The notes under the pieces are model-generated. The model saw only the letters and a program-made list of their open reading frames with translations. It ran no database searches and was not told the DNA's origin. The translations under genes were made by a program, and so were the position numbers. From positions 1-64,000 of the forward strand of contig CALOGB020000055.1 of NCBI GenBank assembly GCA_942636505.2: a stretch of 64,000 nucleotides of DNA, read 5' to 3'. This document shows positions 52,567-60,534 of the stretch, one piece after another. Source of the stretch: an uncultured bacterium (GTDB lineage Bacteria > Pseudomonadota > Alphaproteobacteria > Sphingomonadales > Sphingomonadaceae). Numbering within the stretch: the first letter of the stretch is position 1; each line of letters begins with the position of its first letter.

Positions 52567-53717
52567 ACCGCTCGATTTTGCGCGCAATCGCGCCTGCAGC
52601 TGCCGCTCTGGCATTCGCAGGCTGTGGCCCCTCCCCCGACCCGGCACCCGCTGCCAACGCGGTGGCGAACGAGGACCCCGAGAAGGCTTCCGGCGATCCC
52701 ACGGTCGCGACCCTGTCGGCGCAGCAGATCGCCGACGCCGGTATCGAGGTCACGCGCCCGACCGTCGGCGGCGTCGCCGGCGCGATCGAATTGCCCGCGA
52801 CGATCGAGGGCGATCCGCAAGGCGTCCAGGTCGTGGCCGCGCCGATCGGCGGCCGGCTGGTCTCGCTCACCCGCAACCTTGGCCAATCGATCGGCCGCGG
52901 CGAGACGCTGGCGATCATCGAGAGCCCCGAGGCAGCGTCTCTCAACGCCGAGGTCGAGGCGGCCGGTGCGCGGTCCGCGCTCGCCCAATCGAACCTACAC
53001 CGCGAACAGCGATTGTTCGCCGAACGCGTGTCGCCCGAGCAGGATCTCGTCGCCGCCCGCACCGCCGCAACCGAAGCCAACATCGCGCTTCGTCTCGCGC
53101 GGCAGCAGTTGTCGGCCACGGGTGGCGGAGGCGGTGCACTCAACCGGATCGCGGTACGCGCGCCGATCGCGGGCCAGGTGATCGCCCGGTCGGCTACGCT
53201 CGGGCAGCAGGTCGCCGCCGATGCCGAAATCTTCCGCGTCGCCAACCTCGCCAAGGTGTCGGTGACGATGTCGCTCGTGCCAGCTGACGCGGGCCGAGTA
53301 AGGCCGGGTGCACGCGTCGAAGTCACGTCCGCCGGCCGCCGCCAGGATGGCCGCGTGACCTTCGTCTCGCCGATCCTAGACGAAACCACGCGCCTCGTCC
53401 CCGTGATCGCGACGATCGACAATGCGGGCGGCCTCTGGCGCGTCGGCGAGAATGTCGGCGTGTCGGTGCTGCTCCCTGCAAGCGGGGACCGCAGCGTCGC
53501 CGTGCCCTCGGCCGCCGTGCAGATGATCAGTGACCGGCCGCACGTGTTCGTCCGCACCGCGACCGGCTTCCGGGCGACGCCGGTGACTCTTGGTCGCACT
53601 AATGGCGGCGCGGTTACCGTGACCGCGGGCCTCACCGGCGAGGAGCGCATCGCCTCGACCAACTCGTTCACGCTCAAGGCCGAACTCGGCAAGGGCGCGG
53701 CGAAGGACGAGGACTAG
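52563..53717 (+). CDS. czcB: RND efflux periplasmic adaptor (CzcB-like lipoprotein)
   Basis: Membrane-fusion protein (384 aa) linking pump and outer-membrane channel. The lipobox LAFAGC predicts a lipoprotein anchored in the inner membrane. A biotinyl-lipoyl-like domain (GGRLVSLTRNLGQSIGRGETLAIIESPE ... GQVIARSATLGQQV) flanks a short helical hairpin (about residues 120-190); beta-barrel and membrane-proximal domains follow. The start overlaps the czcC stop, and the stop is 3 bases from the czcA start. Confidence 0.9.
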   Translation: MNRSILRAIAPAAAALAFAGCGPSPDPAPAANAVANEDPEKASGDPTVATLSAQQIADAGIEVTRPTVGGVAGAIELPATIEGDPQGVQVVAAPIGGRLVSLTRNLGQSIGRGETLAIIESPEAASLNAEVEAAGARSALAQSNLHREQRLFAERVSPEQDLVAARTAATEANIALRLARQQLSATGGGGGALNRIAVRAPIAGQVIARSATLGQQVAADAEIFRVANLAKVSVTMSLVPADAGRVRPGARVEVTSAGRRQDGRVTFVSPILDETTRLVPVIATIDNAGGLWRVGENVGVSVLLPASGDRSVAVPSAAVQMISDRPHVFVRTATGFRATPVTLGRTNGGAVTVTAGLTGEERIASTNSFTLKAELGKGAAKDED

Positions 53718-53720
53718 GCC

Positions 53721-56700
53721 ATGCTCTCGCGTATCGTAACGCTCGCCGTCGAGAAGCGCTGGCTCGTCCTCCTGCTCACGCTCGCCGCCGCGCTCGCCGG
53801 AATGTTCGCCATCCAGCGGCTGCCGATCGACGCCATCCCCGACATCACCAACAACCAGGTCCAGATCAACGTCCGCGCGCCCGCGCTCTCGCCTGACCAG
53901 ATCGAGAAACAGGTCGCCTTCACCGTCGAGACCGCGCTCGCCGGCATCCCCGGCCTAGACTACACGCGGTCGCTCAGCCGCAACGGCTTCGCGCAAGTCA
54001 CCGCGGTGTTCGACGAGAAGACCGACATCTACTTCGCGCGCGCGCAAGTGGCGGAGCGGCTGCGCACCGCCGAGGAGGACCTGCCGGACGACGTGGTGCC
54101 CGAGATGGGACCGATCGCCACGGGTCTCGGCGACATCTACATGTGGACGGTCGAATACCGCGAGCTCGATCAGGTCCGCCACCGCAACGGCGAGCCCGGC
54201 CTGCAAAAGGACGGCAGCTACATCACGCCGGAAGGCGACCACCTCGTCAGCGAACCCGGCAAGGCGACGTATCTGCGCACGGTGCAGGACTGGATCGTCA
54301 CGCCGCAGTTGAAGAGCAGCGCAGGCCTTGCGGGGGTCGACAGCCTCGGCGGCTATACCAAGCAGTATCTCGTCGTCCCCGATATCCAGCGGATGGCGGC
54401 AATGAAGATCACGCTCCAGGATCTCACTACCGCGCTCGAACGGAATAATACGAGCGCAGGTGCGGGGGTCGTCGACCGCAACGGCGAGGGTCTCGCGGTT
54501 CGCGCCGACGGCCGAATCCGCAACGCTGACGAGCTCGCCCGCACCGTGGTCGCGACGCGCGAGAGCGTGCCGATCCTGCTCAGCCAGATCGCCACCGTCC
54601 GCACCGGCCAGGCATTGCGGATGGGTTCGGCGTCGGAGAACGGCCACGAGGTCGTCGTCGGCACTGCGGTGATGCGGATAGGCGAGAACAGCCGCACCGT
54701 CTCGACCGGAGTCGGCACGCGGCTTGAGGGGATCGGTCGCGCGCTTCCCGTCGACGTCGTCGTGAAGCCGGTGCTCAACCGCACCGAACTCGTCAATTCG
54801 ACGATCGCGACCGTCGCCCGCAATTTGGCCGAAGGCGCGGTGCTGGTCATCGTCGTACTGTTCGTGTTGCTCGGCAATTTCCGCGCCGCGCTGATCGCCG
54901 CGCTGGTGATCCCGATCACGATGCTGCTGACGAGCATCGGCATGCTGAAGGCCGGCGTCTCCGCGAATCTGATGAGCCTCGGCGCGCTCGATTTCGGGCT
55001 GATCGTCGACGGCGCCGTCATCATCGTCGAGAACGCACTCCGCCGTTTGGGCGACGCGCAGCACGGCCGCAGCGAGCCACTGCCTCTGCGACAAAGGCTC
55101 GATCTGGTCGCGGCATCGGCGCGCGAGATGATCCGCCCCTCGGTCTACGGGCAGGCGATCATCATCCTCGTCTACGCGCCGCTGCTCACCTTCACCGGCG
55201 TCGAGGGCAAGATGTTCGAACCGATGGCGCTCCCAGTCATCATCGCGCTCGTCTTCGCCTTCGTCCTGTCAATGACCTTCGTCCCCGCGGCGATCGCGGT
55301 CACGCTCAACCGGCGCGTCGACGAGACGGAAAGCCGGATCATCGGCTGGCTGCGTCGGCGCTACGATCCGGGTCTCGGCAAGGCAATGCGCCGCCCGAGC
55401 ATCACGCTGGGCATCGCCGTCGGCGCGCTAGCGCTGGCGGGCGTCGCCTTCACCACGCTCGGGCAGGAGTTCCTGCCGCAGCTCGACGAGGGCAACATCC
55501 TCGTCCAGGCGGTCCGCATCCCCGGCACCTCGGTCGATCAGAGCCAGGCGATGCAGTTCCAGGTCGAGAAGCTACTCGCGCGCCAACCCGAAGTCCGCTT
55601 CGCCTTCTCGCGAACCGGCACGTCCGAGATCGCGAGCGATCCGATGCCGCCGAACGCCACCGACACCTTCGTCATCCTGAAGCCCAAGGCGGAATGGCCA
55701 GACCCGAGCCTCGCCAAGGAAGCGCTCGTCGCGCGGATGGAGCAGCAACTCTCGACGCTGCCCGGCAACGCTTACGAGATCACGCAGCCGATCCAGATGC
55801 GCTTCAACGAACTGATAGCCGGCGTCCGCGGCGACATCGCAGTCAAAATATTCGGCGACGACTTCGGTGGCATGAACGCCGCCGCCGACCGCATCGCCGA
55901 GGTCCTGCGAGCGACGCGCGGCGCCGTCGACGTCCGCGTCGAACAGACAGAAGGTTTACCAATGCTCGACATCCGCCCGAACCGCATGGCGATGTCGCGG
56001 ATCGGCGTCACCGCGGGCGACGTGCAGGATACCGTGGCCGCCGCGATCGGCGGGCGTGAGGCCGGCATGATCTTCGAGGGCGACCGGCGTTTCCCGGTCG
56101 TGATCCGCCTGTCCGAAGCGTCGCGATCGGACCTCACTCAAGTCGCGCAGATCCCCGTCCCGACGTCGGCCGGCGGGTTCGTGCCGCTGTCGACCGTCGC
56201 CGACATCGCGGTCGTCGACGGCCCCAACCAGATCAGCCGCGAGAACGGCAAGCGCCGCGTGGTCGTCCAGGCCAACGTCCGCGACCGCGACGTCGCCGGC
56301 GTGGTCGCCGACGCGCGTGCGGCGATCGATACGCAGGTGACGATGCCGCCCGGAACCTATGTCGAATGGGGCGGACAATTCGAGAACCTCGCCTCCGCGC
56401 GCGACCGGCTGATGCTCGTCGTGCCGGTCTGCTTCGCGGTCATCATGCTGCTGCTGTACGGCGCGCTCGGCTCGGTTCGCGATGCGGCGATCGTGTTCAC
56501 CGGCGTGCCGCTCGCGCTCGTCGGCGGCGTCCTCGCGCTCGTGGCTCGAGGGATGCCGTTCTCCGTCTCGGCCGCGGTCGGGTTCATCGCGTTGTCGGGG
56601 ATCGCGGTGCTCAACGGGCTCGTGATGGTCTCGTCGATCCACGACCTGATGGCACGCGGCATCGACAGGGCACGCGCCGCGCACGACGGCGCGTTGGCGC

Positions 56701-56945
56701 GACTGCGACCGGTCGCGATGACGGCACTGGTCGCCAGCCTCGGCTTCGTACCGATGGCTCTGGGACATGGAGCTGGCGCCGAAGTGCAGAAACCGCTCGC
56801 GACCGTCGTGATCGGCGGCCTGATCTCGGCCACGCTGCTGACGCTGTTCGTCCTGCCGACGCTCTATGCCCGCTTCGGCGGATGGACGGCGAGACTAGAA
56901 GGTTCGGATGCTCCGACGGTGCGAACGCAGACATCATCGGGATAG
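53721..56945 (+). CDS. czcA: Heavy-metal RND efflux pump (CzcA family)
   Basis: Proton-driven inner-membrane pump (1,074 aa, normal length) exporting divalent cations. The first membrane helix (RWLVLLLTLAAALAGMFAI) leads to the IDAIPDITNNQVQI motif of heavy-metal RND pumps. Transmembrane helix 4 has DFGLIVDGAVIIVEN, with Asp424, Asp430 and Glu437; this pattern is typical of the Zn/Co/Cd/Ni clade and differs from the Cu/Ag (CusA) pattern. Two large periplasmic loops and twelve helices fit the family. Confidence 0.93.
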   Translation: MLSRIVTLAVEKRWLVLLLTLAAALAGMFAIQRLPIDAIPDITNNQVQINVRAPALSPDQIEKQVAFTVETALAGIPGLDYTRSLSRNGFAQVTAVFDEKTDIYFARAQVAERLRTAEEDLPDDVVPEMGPIATGLGDIYMWTVEYRELDQVRHRNGEPGLQKDGSYITPEGDHLVSEPGKATYLRTVQDWIVTPQLKSSAGLAGVDSLGGYTKQYLVVPDIQRMAAMKITLQDLTTALERNNTSAGAGVVDRNGEGLAVRADGRIRNADELARTVVATRESVPILLSQIATVRTGQALRMGSASENGHEVVVGTAVMRIGENSRTVSTGVGTRLEGIGRALPVDVVVKPVLNRTELVNSTIATVARNLAEGAVLVIVVLFVLLGNFRAALIAALVIPITMLLTSIGMLKAGVSANLMSLGALDFGLIVDGAVIIVENALRRLGDAQHGRSEPLPLRQRLDLVAASAREMIRPSVYGQAIIILVYAPLLTFTGVEGKMFEPMALPVIIALVFAFVLSMTFVPAAIAVTLNRRVDETESRIIGWLRRRYDPGLGKAMRRPSITLGIAVGALALAGVAFTTLGQEFLPQLDEGNILVQAVRIPGTSVDQSQAMQFQVEKLLARQPEVRFAFSRTGTSEIASDPMPPNATDTFVILKPKAEWPDPSLAKEALVARMEQQLSTLPGNAYEITQPIQMRFNELIAGVRGDIAVKIFGDDFGGMNAAADRIAEVLRATRGAVDVRVEQTEGLPMLDIRPNRMAMSRIGVTAGDVQDTVAAAIGGREAGMIFEGDRRFPVVIRLSEASRSDLTQVAQIPVPTSAGGFVPLSTVADIAVVDGPNQISRENGKRRVVVQANVRDRDVAGVVADARAAIDTQVTMPPGTYVEWGGQFENLASARDRLMLVVPVCFAVIMLLLYGALGSVRDAAIVFTGVPLALVGGVLALVARGMPFSVSAAVGFIALSGIAVLNGLVMVSSIHDLMARGIDRARAAHDGALARLRPVAMTALVASLGFVPMALGHGAGAEVQKPLATVVIGGLISATLLTLFVLPTLYARFGGWTARLEGSDAPTVRTQTSSG

Positions 56946-57178
56946 CTCTGATCGCAATCTAGTCGCCGAGTGCGGGATGAGGTCGGGCCAGGCGTCGAAG
57001 ATATCGCGGTAGACGCCGAACCGCGCCTGTTCCCCGACACTGGCACGACGTTACTGCCGCGTTCCAGCGTGTAAAGTACCGTCCGCCCTCGCTCGCCTGG
57101 CCAACGCACAATGCCTGCGCAATTCTCGGCGGGCAAAGTCTTCGTGCGGTCTGATCCAGACCAAATGGAAGGCGTTCG

Positions 57179-57832
57179 ATGAAGATCACATACATGGTCA
57201 CGAGCATATGCGCGGCGATATCTCTACCTGCCGTGGCGCAAGTCCAGCAGCACGCACCGGAACCAACACAGATGGAGTCCCAGGACACGCCTGCTGAGCC
57301 GACATTCAGCGGCTTCAAGATCGGTGCTGATACCGACTGGAGACGAACGACGGTTCACTATGACCTGCCGCTCATCTCCTCAGCCATCGATCGCAGGAAA
57401 GACGACGTTGGGTATAGCCTGCATTTGGGCTACGATAACCAAATGGGTCAACGCTTCGTCGTAGGGTCCGAAGTTGCGATTGGACGCAGCGATACCAATC
57501 TGTCGGCAGACGGTGCATTGGGCGTCTACACGCTGAAACCACGCTGGTCGCTCGATGTCTCGAGCCGTGCAGGATTCCTCGTCGAACCACAGATACTGCT
57601 GTACGGCCGCGTCGGCTATAGTTTGCTCCGGGTTCGCGAAAAGACCGATTTTCGCGCCGTCACGACCAGCGACGTGAAAGCCAAAGGTACCGAGAATGGC
57701 TTCCTGTTTGGCGGCGGCATCGAGACGGCCGTGTATTCCGGACTGTTCTTGCGGGCCGAATATGACAAGATCGACTATGGAAATGGTCTGACGACATCGA
57801 AGGTCTTGTTCGGCATCAACGCCGGCTTCTGA
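57179..57832 (+). CDS. Outer-membrane beta-barrel protein
   Basis: A 217-aa exported protein with signal peptide (ending LPAVAQ) and OmpA-like/opacity-type beta-strands: FSGFKIGADTDWRR, DDVGYSLHLGYDNQ, RFVVGSEVAIG, ILLYGRVGYSLLRV and LFLRAEYDKIDYG, with C-terminal Phe (INAGF). It fits the 8-strand outer_membrane_beta-barrel family seen in alphaproteobacteria. GGAAGG upstream supports the ATG. Lower GC than neighbours. Function unknown, probably a structural surface protein. Confidence 0.82.
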   Translation: MKITYMVTSICAAISLPAVAQVQQHAPEPTQMESQDTPAEPTFSGFKIGADTDWRRTTVHYDLPLISSAIDRRKDDVGYSLHLGYDNQMGQRFVVGSEVAIGRSDTNLSADGALGVYTLKPRWSLDVSSRAGFLVEPQILLYGRVGYSLLRVREKTDFRAVTTSDVKAKGTENGFLFGGGIETAVYSGLFLRAEYDKIDYGNGLTTSKVLFGINAGF

Positions 57833-57847
57833 TCTTCGTGCAACGAC

Positions 57848-57894
57848 CCGTCGGCCATTGATGAAACGCTGTGGCGATCACTAAGGGCCGACGG
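57848..57894. terminator. Inverted repeat between convergent barrel and lipoprotein genes
   Basis: CCGTCGGCC (57848-57856) is the exact reverse complement of GGCCGACGG (57886-57894), with a 29-base spacer, between two converging stops. The spacer is long for an intrinsic terminator; it may still mark the 3' ends of both transcripts. Confidence 0.4.
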
Positions 57895-57914
57895 AAGAGG
57901 CTCATCGTGGCGGA

Positions 57915-58277
57915 TCAGGCACACGTCCTTCGTCGCGCGCCGTTGCGGTCATGCTTCCGCTGACGCTCGCAGTTCCGGATCCGGCTGTCGGTCATGTCCT
58001 GCATCGTCTTGCTGATCTCGGTGGCGAGGCGAGCCCGTTCCAAGGCCTCGACACCCTGCGCGTCACGGCGTTGCTGTTGAGTCAGCATGCACCCCGTATA
58101 GTCCGGGGACCCATGCGCCGCGCCAAAGCTGGCACAGGTATCGATATCCTGCGCCAGAGATACACGGCGCCGCTCCTCGAGCGTTGCACAACCGTTCAAG
58201 CCGACGACCAGTAAAATACTGGTCACGATCGGCACCAATATGCGCAGGATTGGCGTCAGAAAATACCATGTCATCAT
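57915..58277 (-). CDS. Small hypothetical lipoprotein
   Basis: A 120-aa protein with a hydrophobic N-terminus (PILRILVPIVTSILLVVG) and lipobox LNGC, predicting a lipoprotein. The mature part is charged, with a helical EALERARLATEISKTMQD segment and two further Cys residues in the first 45 mature residues. Start 58277 gives the signal peptide; longer in-frame starts lack sense. It lies downstream of the histidine kinase on the same strand. No family recognised. Confidence 0.65.
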   Translation of the reverse strand: MMTWYFLTPILRILVPIVTSILLVVGLNGCATLEERRRVSLAQDIDTCASFGAAHGSPDYTGCMLTQQQRRDAQGVEALERARLATEISKTMQDMTDSRIRNCERQRKHDRNGARRRTCA

Positions 58278-58383
58278 AGATACCCCGGATGTCTGCCGAG
58301 GGCTTGTCCAGATCAGGTCTGATCTTGCCGACGCGGTCAGATGCGGGGCGAACATTGCGTGTGTATGGCTCGGCCAAGCACCG

Positions 58384-59703
58384 TTATCGATCGAGAAACT
58401 CGACCCGCACCACCGTGCCGTTCACCGGTGCCGCGAGGATCGACACGCGTCCGCCGTGCAGTTCGACCACCTGCCGCACCAAGTTCAGGCCGAGGCCTGC
58501 GCCCGTGGATCTCGGCTTCAGGCGGTGAAAGGGCTCGAACACGCGCTCGCGTTCCTCGATCGGTATGCCGATGCCGTCGTCCTCGACTTCGAACCCGTGG
58601 CCCAGCACGCGGACGATCACGTGACGGCCACCATGCTCGATCGCATTCTGCACCAAATTCGTCAGCACGCGCTCGATCGGCCCCGCGTCGCCGCAGATCG
58701 TGCGCGGTTCCACGATCACCACTTCGATCGTGCGATCCGCGGCGATCAGTAGCGGCGCGAGTTCGGCGGCGACTCGTCTCACCAGGGATACGAGATCGAC
58801 ATCGGCCTGCTCGCGGGCGACATCCAGCCGCTGGAGATCGAGCAGTTGCTCGGCAAGATTGGCGAGCCGGTGCACGTCGTTGCCAAGATTGCGCGTCGCC
58901 GCCTCCTCCGCGCCGTCGACCTTGATCCGCAGGATGGCGATCGGCGTGCGCAACTCATGTGCGGCCGAGGCGATAAACCGCCGTTGCCGCTCATATCCTT
59001 CGTCGAGGCGCCGCAGAACGTCGTTGACCGCGCGAACCAGCGGCAGGATCTCGATCGGCACCTGATCTTCCCCCAGCCGCCAGCCGCGGCGATGGGCATC
59101 GATCCGTCCCGCCTCCTCTGCGATCCGGTTCACCCCCGCGAGCGATCGCCTGACGATCCACGGCGTGACCACCAGCGAGACCAGCGCCAGCAGGACGATG
59201 ACCAGGATGCTGAAGAGATTGAACGCGACGAGTAGCGAGACCGTCAGCTCGGTCAGCTTGCCGTGCGCAAGGATCGTCAGCTTGCCCGCCGGCGAAACCT
59301 CCTGTCGAATGACCGCGGACAACCCATAGGGTGGCGCCCGGTCCCGGATCTGCATGTAGGAAAGCCGGTGCAGCGCACCACCGAAATGCGCGTATGGCGG
59401 CGGTACCTGGCCAAGCGTGACGTTGCGCCCGCGATCGTCTTCAGCGACGAACCAGAGACCGGGCGTTTCCGCGCGCAATCGCGCCAGTTCCGGTGTCGGG
59501 CGCACCGTCAGTCGGCCATCGGCGTGGCGAACGATCGACTGCGCGATGACGCCGGTGATCGTCTCCTCGGTATACGCGACGTTGCTGCTCATCCGCATGA
59601 ACACGAGGAGGATCACCGAGAGCATCATGGTCAGCGTCGCGAACTGGATCAGCATCGGTTTGACGATCAGCGCGCGCTTCAGCGACGGTGGCCGCGCGTT
59701 CAC
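58384..59703 (-). CDS. Sensor histidine kinase
   Basis: Inner-membrane sensor (439 aa) of a two-component system. TM1 is at about residues 16-38, then a periplasmic domain of about 110 residues, TM2 at about 155-190, a HAMP-like linker, the dimerisation domain with His249 in SAAHELRTPIAIL, and the ATPase domain with NLVQNAIEHGG (N box), VEDDGIGIP (G1) and GAGLGLNLV (G2). It begins with a GTG overlapping the response-regulator stop (GTGA). The stimulus is unknown; closeness to czcCBA makes metal stress a candidate. Confidence 0.93.
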   Translation of the reverse strand: MNARPPSLKRALIVKPMLIQFATLTMMLSVILLVFMRMSSNVAYTEETITGVIAQSIVRHADGRLTVRPTPELARLRAETPGLWFVAEDDRGRNVTLGQVPPPYAHFGGALHRLSYMQIRDRAPPYGLSAVIRQEVSPAGKLTILAHGKLTELTVSLLVAFNLFSILVIVLLALVSLVVTPWIVRRSLAGVNRIAEEAGRIDAHRRGWRLGEDQVPIEILPLVRAVNDVLRRLDEGYERQRRFIASAAHELRTPIAILRIKVDGAEEAATRNLGNDVHRLANLAEQLLDLQRLDVAREQADVDLVSLVRRVAAELAPLLIAADRTIEVVIVEPRTICGDAGPIERVLTNLVQNAIEHGGRHVIVRVLGHGFEVEDDGIGIPIEERERVFEPFHRLKPRSTGAGLGLNLVRQVVELHGGRVSILAAPVNGTVVRVEFLDR

Positions 59704-60374
59704 GACGACGCCTTCAACAAATAGCCGACGCCTCTGATCGCGTGGATCTCGATTCCCGCACCCGCTTCGGCCAGCTTTCGACGGAGACGCGATATGTGGG
59801 AGTCGAGCGTGTTCGACTGTACCTCGTCATCGAACCCGTACACCGCGTGCTCGAGCGACTCCCGCAGCACCGTTCTGCCGCGACGCTTGACCAAGGTCGC
59901 AAGGACGCGAAGTTCGCGCCGGACGAGGTCGAGCCTGACGCCTGCAACGACGGCCTCGTCGTTGGCGACATCGAAGACGAGCGCGCCCACCCCGATTTCC
60001 TCGACGGCCAAGTCCGCGGGACGACGCCTGACCGCGCGAATGCGGGCGAACATTTCCTCGAGCGCGAACGGCTTGATGAGATAGTCGTCGGCGCCCTCGT
60101 CCAGTCCGGCAACGCGGTCCGATATTTCCCCGCGCGCGCTCAGCACGATGATTGGAAGTCCGGGATTGCCGGCTCGCAGCGACGGGACCAGCGAGAGCCC
60201 GTCGCCGTCCGGCAGGGTCCTGTCCAGCAGGACCAGATCATAGGCCACCGACCGCGCCGCCTCCCGGGCCATCGTCAACCGATCGACGTGATCGACGACA
60301 AAGCGTTCTCGGGTGAGGGAGCGACACAATGCCGCAGCGAATTCGACTTCGTCTTCGACGATCAGGATTCTCAC
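59700..60374 (-). CDS. OmpR-family response regulator
   Basis: DNA-binding regulator (224 aa). The receiver domain has Glu7/Asp8, the phosphorylation site Asp51 (LVLLDRTLPDGDGL) and Lys101 (YLIKPF). The C-terminal winged helix (EVQSNTLDSHISRLRRKLAEAG and IRGVGYLL) is of the OmpR/PhoB type. First gene of a two-gene operon with its kinase; stop and next start overlap. Confidence 0.95.
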   Translation of the reverse strand: MRILIVEDEVEFAAALCRSLTRERFVVDHVDRLTMAREAARSVAYDLVLLDRTLPDGDGLSLVPSLRAGNPGLPIIVLSARGEISDRVAGLDEGADDYLIKPFALEEMFARIRAVRRRPADLAVEEIGVGALVFDVANDEAVVAGVRLDLVRRELRVLATLVKRRGRTVLRESLEHAVYGFDDEVQSNTLDSHISRLRRKLAEAGAGIEIHAIRGVGYLLKASS

Positions 60375-60534
60375 CGGGGGACCTTATGAAAACGGGCCGC
60401 GACGGCGAACCGCCGCTCTACGCGTTCCCACCAGAAGATCGCGCATCAACCTCCGGTATGGTCCTGGTGTATTGCAGCAACATTGCGCTCGCCGTGACGG
60501 CCCGGTTCAAACAACATCAGGCAACAGACCCGTT

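Noticed and set aside
53721..56945. Pump as Cu/Ag exporter (CusA)
   Set aside because: The transmembrane helix 4 motif DFGLIVDGAVIIVEN is of the divalent-cation type, unlike the CusA pattern.
56946..57178. Reverse-strand frames (for example 56864-57136) after czcA
   Set aside because: Fragments hint at a decayed protein end in mixed frames, but none has a start signal or recognisable domain.
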